Assembly (NCBI GenBank): GCA_937934685.1
Contig: CALGYU010000082.1
Span: 1-39,308, forward strand
DNA: 39,308 nucleotides
Direction: 5' to 3'
Source: an uncultured Acholeplasma sp.
GTDB taxonomy: Bacteria; Bacillota_I; Bacilli_A; Acholeplasmatales; Acholeplasmataceae
The translations under genes were made by a program, and so were the position numbers. Numbering within the stretch: the first letter of the stretch is position 1; every line of letters starts with the position of its first letter. The notes beneath the pieces were generated by a model, which saw only the letters and a program-made list of their open reading frames with translations, searched no databases and was not told the DNA's origin. This document shows, in pieces, positions 32,227 to 39,308 of this stretch.

Positions 32227-34176
32227 ATGATTGAACGTCAGGCGATTAATGCAATAAAACTACTAGGTATTGATGCAATTAATAAAGCAAACAGTGGGCA
32301 CCCAGGTATCGTCTTAGGGGCAGCCTCAATGTTGCATGTTTTATACACCAAACACTTAAATGTTAACCCAAAAGAAACACAATGGATTAACAGAGATAGA
32401 TTCATTTTATCAGCAGGACATGGCTCAGCATTATTATATTCAATTAATCATTTATCAGGATTTGACCTTTCACTAGAAAATTTAAAAAACTTTAGACAAA
32501 TCGGAAATACACCAGGACACCCAGAATATGGACATACTGCTGGAGTGGAAACAACCAGTGGACCATTAGGGCAAGGTATTTCAAATGCTGTTGGTATGGC
32601 TTTGGCAGAAACTCATTTAGCAGCTAAATTTAATAAACCTGGATTCCCAATCATTGACCACTACACTTATGTTTTATGTGGTGATGGCGATCTACAAGAA
32701 GGCGTCACGCAAGAAGCGATGAGCTTAGCGGGTCATTTAGGATTAGGGAAACTAATTGTCTTATTTGATTCAAACGACATTCAATTAGATGGAGAAGTTC
32801 ATCTAGCTTATAGTGATGATGCTAAAAAGAAATTTGAAGCTATGGGATGGCAACACTTATATGTTGCAGACGGAGAAGATTTAGCCGCTGTACATAAAGC
32901 TATTTTAAAAGCTAAAAAAGAAACCAATAAACCAACCATTATTGAAGTGAAAACAATTATTGGTAAAGATACTTCACTACAAGGAACCAGCAAAGTACAT
33001 GGATCACCTATTGGTGAAAAAGAAGCAGAACAACTAAGAAAAAATTTAGGCACAGATTTAGCGCCTTTTGAAGTTGAAAAAGATGTTTATGACTTTTATA
33101 AGAAAAAAGTCTTTAACAGAGGAAAAAAACAAAACAAACTTTGGAACGATCTTTTAAAACAATACAAAGAAACATATCAAGAAGAAGGACGTTTATTTGA
33201 CCAATATTTTTCAGATGTTAACATAGATGTTAACACCTTACCGGTATATGAAAGTGGTACAAAAGAAGCTACTAGAAACGTTAGTGGAAAAATCATTGAT
33301 CAACTATCAAAACAATACTTAAACTTAATAGGAGGTTCAGCTGATTTAACCTCTTCTACAAAAGCCAAAGGGGCGGATGGCCACTTTAGCAAAGAAAACA
33401 GATTAGGAAGAAACATTAACTTCGGTGTAAGAGAACATGCCATGGCATCGATTGCTAACGGTATGGTATTACACGGAGGGTTAAAAGTGTTTGTTGGAGG
33501 ATTCTTCATTTTTAGTGATTATATGAAACCGGCGATCAGACTTTCTTCTATTATGGAAATACCAATGATTTATGTTTTCACACACGATTCAGTTGCAGTC
33601 GGAGAAGACGGACCAACCCATGAACCAATTGAACAATTAGTCATGTTAAGAAGCATACCAAACATGTCTGTTATAAGACCAGCGGATGCAACAGAAACCA
33701 AAGCGGCATGGAAGATAGCTATGGAATCTAAAAAACAACCAACGTCTATCATCCTGACTAGACAATCTGTACCTAACCTAGAAAACACCAATGTAGAAGG
33801 TGTTTTAAAAGGTGCATATATTGTTAAAAAAGAACAAGAAAAACTTGATGGAATTATTTTAGCTTCAGGTTCTGAGGTATCCTTAGCGCTTGAAACACAA
33901 AAGAAACTAGCAACACAAGGTTTAGATATTAGAGTAGTAAGTATGCCATCAATGGATTTATTTGAAAAACAAAATCAAGCATATAAAGATGAAATTTTAC
34001 CAAAAGGTGTTAAAATTTTAGCTGTAGAAATGGCAAGTCCAATGGCGTGGTATAAATATACACCACATGTTTATGGCATCGAAACTTTTGGTGTTTCTGC
34101 ACCATTAGAAGCAGTGTTGAAATATTTTAAATTCACACCAGAAGATTTAGCAAATAAATTTCTAAGTATAATATAG
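32227..34176 (+). CDS. tkt: Transketolase
   Basis: A thiamine-diphosphate enzyme that moves two-carbon units between sugar phosphates. It links glycolysis with pentose phosphates for nucleotides. In 649 residues: the N-terminal NKANSGHPGIVLGAA, TPGHPEYGHTAGVETTSGPLGQG, the ThDP/Mg motif GDGDLQEG (152-159) with DSNDI, the pyrimidine domain with HDSVAVGEDGPTHEP, and a C-terminal domain. Full length (usual 650-670). Upstream gene coupled; next gene mnmG starts 15 bases later. Confidence 0.97.
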   Translation: MIERQAINAIKLLGIDAINKANSGHPGIVLGAASMLHVLYTKHLNVNPKETQWINRDRFILSAGHGSALLYSINHLSGFDLSLENLKNFRQIGNTPGHPEYGHTAGVETTSGPLGQGISNAVGMALAETHLAAKFNKPGFPIIDHYTYVLCGDGDLQEGVTQEAMSLAGHLGLGKLIVLFDSNDIQLDGEVHLAYSDDAKKKFEAMGWQHLYVADGEDLAAVHKAILKAKKETNKPTIIEVKTIIGKDTSLQGTSKVHGSPIGEKEAEQLRKNLGTDLAPFEVEKDVYDFYKKKVFNRGKKQNKLWNDLLKQYKETYQEEGRLFDQYFSDVNIDVNTLPVYESGTKEATRNVSGKIIDQLSKQYLNLIGGSADLTSSTKAKGADGHFSKENRLGRNINFGVREHAMASIANGMVLHGGLKVFVGGFFIFSDYMKPAIRLSSIMEIPMIYVFTHDSVAVGEDGPTHEPIEQLVMLRSIPNMSVIRPADATETKAAWKIAMESKKQPTSIILTRQSVPNLENTNVEGVLKGAYIVKKEQEKLDGIILASGSEVSLALETQKKLATQGLDIRVVSMPSMDLFEKQNQAYKDEILPKGVKILAVEMASPMAWYKYTPHVYGIETFGVSAPLEAVLKYFKFTPEDLANKFLSII

Positions 34177-34191
34177 AAAAGAAGTGTTTTA

Positions 34192-36048
34192 ATGTACGAT
34201 AGTATCGTTGTTGGTGGAGGGCACGCCGGAGTTGAGGCTGCACTAGCACTAGCAAAAATGAATAAAAAAGTAATGTTAGTCACAGGTGACCTTAATAAGG
34301 TCGCCTCTTTACCTTGTAATCCATCGATTGGTGGACCGGCTAAGGGAATTGTTGTTAGGGAAATTGATGCCCTTGGTGGTGCCATGGCAAAAGCAACAGA
34401 TTTAGGACAAATTCAAATGAAACTTCTTAATGCTTCAAAAGGACCAGCCGTTAGAGCGTTAAGAGCACAAGTGGATAAAGTGAAATACCCAAGAATCATG
34501 CTTGAGATTTTAAAAGCGGAAAAAAGATTAGAGTTATTAGAAGCTTTTGTAGATACTTTATGGATTGAAAACAAAAAAATCAAAGGCATTATTTTAGAGG
34601 GTGGAGAAAAAATCGCTTCACAAACAGTCATTATTACAACAGGAACATATCTTGCTAGTAAAGTCTTAATTGGTCATACCAAAGTTTCATCTGGACCCAA
34701 CGGAGAAAAAACAACCTATGGTATTAGTGGACAACTTAAAAGTGAAGGATTTGAAGTCGTTAGACTAAAAACAGGAACACCGCCTAGAATTGCTAAAGAT
34801 AGCATCGATTATAGTAAAATGACCCTTCAACCAGGTGATGATAAATTTCAAACCTTTAGTTTTAACACACCGATTACCGATATGGGACATCAAGAACCGT
34901 GTTACCTAACACACACCAGTCCTTTAACACATCAAATCATTAATGAAAATTTAGCAGAATCTTCTATGTATGGTGGCATTGTTGAAGGTATTGGGCCAAG
35001 ATATTGTCCGTCAATAGAAGACAAAATAGTAAGATTTGAAGATAAAGAAAGACATCAAATATTTATTGAACCAGAAAGTTTAGAAATTGATGAAATGTAT
35101 CTTCAAGGATTATCAACCAGCATGCCTAAAGAAATTCAAGAAAAAATGGTCAGAAGTGTCCCAGGATTAGAAAATGCCGTTATCGTTAAACACGCTTATG
35201 CAATTGAATATGATGCAATCAATCCTATCCAACTATACCCTTCTTTAGAAACAAAGATCATTGAAAACCTATTTTGTGCTGGTCAAATCAACGGCACCAG
35301 CGGATATGAAGAAGCCGCAGGCCAAGGATTAATGGCCGGAATCAACGCCGGATTAAAAATAGAAGGCAAAGAACCTTTAATCTTAAAACGCAACGAAGCG
35401 TATATTGGCGTTTTAATCGATGATTTAGTAACCAAAGGAACACAAGAACCTTATAGACTACTTACATCAAGAGCAGAATACCGACTTTTATTAAGACATG
35501 ATAATGCGGATTTAAGATTAAGAGAATACGGTTATCAATTAGGACTCATTGATGAAGCTACTTATCAAGAGTTTATTGCCAAAAAAGAAGATATTAATCG
35601 AATTTTAGAAATGTGTGATCAAGTAAGAATCACACCAACAGAAGAAAATATCAATTACTTAAACGCCATAGGGTCTGCACCAATTTATGAAGGTGTTTTA
35701 TTAAGCACTTTACTAAAAAGACCAGAAATAGATAAAGAAACCATCAAACACTTCTTAAAGGAAGATGTTTCAGAAGCAGTTTATGAACAAGTGGAAACAC
35801 AAATCAAATATGACGGATATATCAAAAAGTCATATAAAGACGCTGAAAAAATGATCAAACTAGAAACTAAAGTTATTCCACAAGAATTGAATTACCATTC
35901 AATTAAAAACCTATCTTCAGAAGGTAGAGAAAAACTCATTAAAATAAAACCACAAACCTTAGGACAAGCTTCACGCATCTTAGGCGTAAATCCTGCAGAT
36001 ATCTCAATTCTAATGGTTTATTTGGAGAGCCAATATGTTTCTAGATGA
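34192..36048 (+). CDS. mnmG: tRNA uridine-5-carboxymethylaminomethyl modification enzyme MnmG
   Basis: Works with MnmE to put the (carboxymethyl)aminomethyl group on U34 of certain tRNAs. In 618 residues: FAD dinucleotide motif VGGGHAGVEAALALAKM (7-23), LPCNPSIGGPAKGIVVREIDALGG, LKTGTPPRI, CAGQINGTSGYEEAAGQGL with the conserved cysteine, and the helical C-terminus LGQASRILGVNPADI. The ribosome site is modest (AGAAG), and a TATAAT at 34167-34172 could act as an extra -10 box. Overlaps rsmG by 14 bases. Confidence 0.97.
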   Translation: MYDSIVVGGGHAGVEAALALAKMNKKVMLVTGDLNKVASLPCNPSIGGPAKGIVVREIDALGGAMAKATDLGQIQMKLLNASKGPAVRALRAQVDKVKYPRIMLEILKAEKRLELLEAFVDTLWIENKKIKGIILEGGEKIASQTVIITTGTYLASKVLIGHTKVSSGPNGEKTTYGISGQLKSEGFEVVRLKTGTPPRIAKDSIDYSKMTLQPGDDKFQTFSFNTPITDMGHQEPCYLTHTSPLTHQIINENLAESSMYGGIVEGIGPRYCPSIEDKIVRFEDKERHQIFIEPESLEIDEMYLQGLSTSMPKEIQEKMVRSVPGLENAVIVKHAYAIEYDAINPIQLYPSLETKIIENLFCAGQINGTSGYEEAAGQGLMAGINAGLKIEGKEPLILKRNEAYIGVLIDDLVTKGTQEPYRLLTSRAEYRLLLRHDNADLRLREYGYQLGLIDEATYQEFIAKKEDINRILEMCDQVRITPTEENINYLNAIGSAPIYEGVLLSTLLKRPEIDKETIKHFLKEDVSEAVYEQVETQIKYDGYIKKSYKDAEKMIKLETKVIPQELNYHSIKNLSSEGREKLIKIKPQTLGQASRILGVNPADISILMVYLESQYVSR

Positions 36049-36727
36049 ATTAAAAAAAATTAATATTGAATTATCAGAAAAACAAATTCAACAATTTGAA
36101 ATCTATTATCAATTTTTAATTGAATATAATAAAATTACCAATCTAACAGCAATTACAGATCAAAAAGAAGTTTATTATAAACACTTTTATGATTCTTTGT
36201 TGTTAACACAAAGCGTTGATTTTAACAAAATAAATAATATGTGTGATATTGGAGCTGGAGCAGGCTTTCCAAGCATTCCAATTAAAATCCTTTATCCACA
36301 TTTAAAAGTCACTATTGTAGATTCCTTAGGAAAAAGAATTAAGTTTTTAGAACAACTAACAGAAAAACTAGAAATCAACCAAATGAACTTAATTCATGAT
36401 AGAGCGGAAACTTATGCCGTCAAACATTTATCAACCTACGATCTTGTCAGCGCAAGAGCAGTAGGGCACCTATCCATCATATTAGAACTGGGTGTTCCAA
36501 TGTTAAAGGTAGGCGGGTATTTTTTAGCACCCAAAGGACAAAATTATTTAGAAGAAATAGAAGAAAGCAAAAATGCATTTAAAATATTAAAAGTTAAAAA
36601 GGTTAAAACAGATGTATTTGAACTACCTTTTGAATATGGTATGAGAGCAAACATCTTATTTGTAAAAGAAAAAGAAGTTAAAGGGTATCCAAGACCATAT
36701 GCTCAAATAAGTAAAAAAAGATTGTAA
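36035..36727 (+). CDS. rsmG: 16S rRNA (guanine-N7) methyltransferase RsmG
   Basis: Methylates G527 (E. coli numbering) of 16S rRNA using SAM. In 230 residues: YNKITNLTAI (31-40), HFYDSLL, SAM motif DIGAGAGFPSIPIKI (71-85), and SARAVGHLSIILE. Complete. The start lies inside mnmG, with GGAG 8 bases upstream. The mnmG-rsmG-parA-parB order is the well-known origin-side arrangement of many Firmicutes. Confidence 0.96.
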   Translation: MFLDELKKINIELSEKQIQQFEIYYQFLIEYNKITNLTAITDQKEVYYKHFYDSLLLTQSVDFNKINNMCDIGAGAGFPSIPIKILYPHLKVTIVDSLGKRIKFLEQLTEKLEINQMNLIHDRAETYAVKHLSTYDLVSARAVGHLSIILELGVPMLKVGGYFLAPKGQNYLEEIEESKNAFKILKVKKVKTDVFELPFEYGMRANILFVKEKEVKGYPRPYAQISKKRL

Positions 36728-36741
36728 AGGAAGTTTAAGTT

Positions 36742-37536
36742 ATGGGAAAAGTCATTGCAATATCTAATCAAAAAGGTGGAGTGGGAAAAACAACAACAAG
36801 CGTTAATCTTGCTGCTGCACTATCTATGCAAGGGAAAAAAGTTTTATTAATAGATTTTGATCCACAAGCAAGCGCCACTGCCAGTTATGGTATTACAAGG
36901 GGCTTGAATGAAAATATATACAATGTACTCATGGGAGAAAAAACATTTCAAGAAACCGTTGTTTATTTAGATCAATTTAAATTGTTTGTGATGCCTGCGG
37001 CCATTAATCTAGCATATTTAGAAGTCAATGTGGATTATGATGAAAGAAATTACTTCTTATATAATCATCTTCAAAAAATAAAAGATGATTTCGATTATAT
37101 TCTCATAGATTGTCCACCGTCATTAGGGTTATTGACCTTAAATGCCTTATATGCATCAGATACAGTTTTAATACCAGTGCAATGTCATTTTCTAGCAGTA
37201 GATGGATTAACACAATTGTTAAACACCATCAGATTGGTCCAACGAAATCTAAGAGTTAATAACAGATCATTATTAATTGAAGGGGTTTTATTAACAATGC
37301 TGGATAAAAGAACAAAAGCAGGATGGGAAGTTGTTAATGAAATCAAAGGGTATTTTGGTAAAGAAGTCTTTGAAACCATCATTACCAGTAATGTTGCAGC
37401 ACAAGTTGCGCCAACTTATGGGTTACCAGTGCTAAAATATGCACCTAACTCAGCAGCATCTAAATTATATAAATCATTAGCCAAGGAGGTTTTAAAGAGA
37501 AATGAACAAAAAGGAATTAAAACCCAGAAAAATTGA
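36742..37536 (+). CDS. parA: Chromosome-partitioning ATPase ParA/Soj
   Basis: Deviant Walker-type ATPase that works with ParB in chromosome segregation and control of replication initiation. In 264 residues: NQKGGVGKTTTSVNLAAALS with the deviant P-loop KGGVGKTT (11-18), IDFDPQASAT (switch), and DYILIDCPPSLGLLTLNAL. Starts 14 bases after rsmG with AAAGGAAG. Its end overlaps parB by 35 bases, an unusually long overlap. Confidence 0.96.
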   Translation: MGKVIAISNQKGGVGKTTTSVNLAAALSMQGKKVLLIDFDPQASATASYGITRGLNENIYNVLMGEKTFQETVVYLDQFKLFVMPAAINLAYLEVNVDYDERNYFLYNHLQKIKDDFDYILIDCPPSLGLLTLNALYASDTVLIPVQCHFLAVDGLTQLLNTIRLVQRNLRVNNRSLLIEGVLLTMLDKRTKAGWEVVNEIKGYFGKEVFETIITSNVAAQVAPTYGLPVLKYAPNSAASKLYKSLAKEVLKRNEQKGIKTQKN

Positions 37537-38341
37537 GGATCTATTAAAAGAACACAACGTAGATGATATTTTAGAAGGTGAAGTTATTGAGGAAGTTAGT
37601 TTAACCCTCATTAAACCAAACCCTTTTCAACCAAGACGTATTTTTAATCAAGAAAAAATCGCAGAACTTGCCAGTTCTATTAAAGAGCACGGTGTTTTTC
37701 AACCGATTATTTTAAAACCAGTTAAAGAAGGATATATTATAGTTTCAGGCGAAAGACGCTTTAGAGCCAGTAAATTAATTAATAAAGAAACCATTCCGGC
37801 CATTGTTAGAGCATATCAAGAAGATAAAGTTGCAGAAATTGCGTTAGTAGAAAACCTACAAAGAGAAGATTTAACAGCTATTGAAGAAGCGGAAGCTTAT
37901 TTAAACGTGATGAAACAAATGAATTTAACCCAACAAGAACTAGCAGATAAAATTGGAAAAAGCAGATCTCATGTGACTAATATGCTAGGATTGTTAGGAT
38001 TACCATCAGAAGTACAAGAAATGATGTTAAATAATCAAATTTCTATGGGCCACGCAAGAGCATTAAGTAAACTAGACAATCCAGAGACAATCATTAAATT
38101 AGCTAAAAAAATAGAAAAAGAAAGATTGTCTGTAAGAGAAATAGAAGATTTAACACAAACAGAAAAAAAAGCTAGAGAAATAAAAGTAAAACCTAAAGAA
38201 AAAAGATATTATGATTTTGAAAAAGTTGTCCAAAAAAAATATGACATCCATGTAAAAATTAGCGAAGGAAAAATCGTTTTATCTCATCTAGATGAAGACA
38301 AAATCAATCAAATCATCAAAAAATTGACAGAGGAGCTTTGA
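37502..38341 (+). CDS. parB: Chromosome-partitioning protein ParB/Spo0J
   Basis: Binds parS sites and slides on DNA as a CTP-dependent clamp. In 279 residues: PNPFQPRRIF (39-48), CTP-site motifs GERRFR (83-88) and ENLQRE (117-122), helix-turn-helix LTQQELADKIGKSRSHVTNML (142-162), and a basic C-terminal dimerisation part. The start at 37502 has AAGGAGG 11 bases upstream, which decides it despite the overlap with parA. No consensus parS is seen in the window. Confidence 0.95.
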   Translation: MNKKELKPRKIEDLLKEHNVDDILEGEVIEEVSLTLIKPNPFQPRRIFNQEKIAELASSIKEHGVFQPIILKPVKEGYIIVSGERRFRASKLINKETIPAIVRAYQEDKVAEIALVENLQREDLTAIEEAEAYLNVMKQMNLTQQELADKIGKSRSHVTNMLGLLGLPSEVQEMMLNNQISMGHARALSKLDNPETIIKLAKKIEKERLSVREIEDLTQTEKKAREIKVKPKEKRYYDFEKVVQKKYDIHVKISEGKIVLSHLDEDKINQIIKKLTEEL

Positions 38342-38343
38342 GT

Positions 38344-38511
38344 ATGTATTCATTAGGGACCCGCATAAAAACAAAAAAAAATCACGCTTGTGGTAAAAAC
38401 GAATGGGTAATCATAAGAACTGGGGCCGATATTAAGCTTAGATGTTTAAATTGCCAAAGGGAAATTATGCTCTCAAAAAGAGAATTAGAGAAGAAAATTA
38501 TCAAAAAATAA
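38344..38511 (+). CDS. DUF951 family small protein (YyzM-like)
   Basis: A 55-residue protein starting at ATG 38344, two bases after the parB stop, with AGGAG in the parB end as ribosome site. Seen: NHACGKNEWVIIRTGADIKLRCLNC, which matches the DUF951 family (pattern HPCG-NEW-I-R-GAD-RIKC--C). The three cysteines C16, C34 and C37 may bind a metal. The gene follows parB in many Firmicutes. Function unknown. Confidence 0.9.
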   Translation: MYSLGTRIKTKKNHACGKNEWVIIRTGADIKLRCLNCQREIMLSKRELEKKIIKK

Positions 38512-38560
38512 GAAAAAAACATATAAAATTAGCAAAATAGAAAAAAGTTACAAAAAAGGG

Positions 38561-38589
38561 TTGATTTTATAGTTTGTTTACGTTATTAT
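38561..38589 (+). promoter_or_regulatory. Promoter of tRNA-Tyr
   Basis: -35 TTGATT at 38561-38566, 17-bp spacer, -10 TATTAT at 38584-38589, 19 bases before the tRNA. Confidence 0.65.
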
Positions 38590-38608
38590 TATTAGGCAAG
38601 TGTGCATC

Positions 38609-38692
38609 GGAGGGGTAGCGAAGTGGCTAAACGCGGCAGACTGTAAATCTGTTCCTAACGGTTCGGCAGTTCGAATCTGCCCCCCTCCACCA
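38609..38692 (+). tRNA. tRNA-Tyr (anticodon GTA)
   Basis: 84 nt, class II with a long variable arm as usual for bacterial tRNA-Tyr. Acceptor stem GGAGGGG (38609-38615) pairs with CCCCTCC (38682-38688). The anticodon loop CTGTAAA holds GTA. T-stem GGCAG / CTGCC encloses TTCGAAT. CCA is encoded (38690-38692). Confidence 0.96.
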
Positions 38693-38752
38693 TTTTTAAA
38701 ACAGCATATAACATGAAAAAAACGCCTTGATAAAATATTTAATAAAATAGGC

Positions 38753-38781
38753 TTGACAAGGTTATTTTATAATGTTAGAAT
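38753..38781 (+). promoter_or_regulatory. Promoter of the rRNA operon
   Basis: Perfect -35 TTGACA at 38753-38758, 17-bp spacer, -10 TAGAAT at 38776-38781, about 120 bases before the 16S start. An AT-rich tract precedes it, as expected for a strong rRNA promoter. Confidence 0.8.
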
Positions 38782-38791
38782 GTTAGAGCGT

Positions 38792-38865
38792 CTTAATGAA
38801 AGATTGCAAATTAAGTCTTTGAAAACTGAATGATGATGAGTAAGGATAATCGCGAAAGCGAAACA
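38792..38865 (+). promoter_or_regulatory. rRNA leader: hairpins and BoxA-like antitermination site
   Basis: Stem CTTAAT / ATTAAG (38792-38815) is followed by TCTTTGAAAACTGAA (38816-38830), the BoxA-like element found in Gram-positive rRNA leaders, and a small TCGC-GAAA-GCGA hairpin near 38853. Confidence 0.6.
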
Positions 38866-38904
38866 AAAAAAGAATGAGTTAAAATTAAACAAAACAAAAA
38901 TAAT

Positions 38905-39308
<404 letters not shown>

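Noticed and set aside
36035..38600. A parS site or replication origin near parAB
   Set aside because: I found no match to the TGTTTCACGTGAAACA pattern and no DnaA-box cluster, although the gene order suggests the origin is not far away.

Overview
The window is low-GC, Gram-positive-type chromosome from a wall-less bacterium of the Acholeplasmataceae (Acholeplasma/Haploplasma-like). The partial 16S rRNA at the right edge has the mollicute signature around 39274-39308. Genes stop at TGA as well as TAA and TAG, and tryptophan is encoded by TGG, so the standard bacterial code applies, as in acholeplasmas and not in Mycoplasma. Identification rests on recognised sequence families; no database search was possible.

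Layout. (1) 1-1083: the right end of an ISL3-type insertion sequence. (2) 1126-6735, minus strand: lysS, then the operon tilS-hpt-ftsH-rqcP. (3) 6827-10309: maf, then the divergent pair hslO / dusB-hydrolase. (4) 10516-19266: anaerobic pyruvate cleavage (pflB-pflA), a candidate small RNA or attenuator, an orphan gene, then queH-fhs-folD-GDPD, and a deletion scar joining padR to the tail of a surface-protein gene. (5) 19296-21103: osmC, ppa, yebC. (6) 21197-29867: a long operon beginning with glyA and continuing with an Rnf-like redox complex (rnfC, D, G, G, E, A), a lipoprotein flavin transferase (apbE), a NusG-II-domain protein and a Gx-family membrane protein. (7) 29951-34176: rpmE, tdk, tadA, SRP RNA, a membrane protein and tkt. 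(8) 34192-38511: mnmG-rsmG-parA-parB-DUF951, an origin-proximal type of cluster. (9) tRNA-Tyr and the start of a 16S rRNA gene with its promoter and leader.

Metabolic logic. PflB makes formate from pyruvate. Fhs and FolD can put that formate onto tetrahydrofolate, and GlyA exchanges one-carbon units with serine. Transketolase, thymidine kinase and Hpt fit an organism that lives by sugar fermentation and nucleobase salvage. NADH disposal is the obvious remaining need, and the Rnf-like complex is a candidate outlet.

The most notable item is that Rnf-like operon. It has no rnfB, and both RnfA and RnfE contain no cysteine at all, so they cannot form the intramembrane [2Fe-2S] cluster of known Rnf/Nqr complexes. 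It does have two adjacent RnfG paralogues, each carrying two FMN-binding-type domains, plus its own ApbE. This looks like a remodelled, flavin-based NADH-oxidising complex whose electrons may leave on the outer face of the membrane. That is an inference from missing residues and gene content and needs testing.
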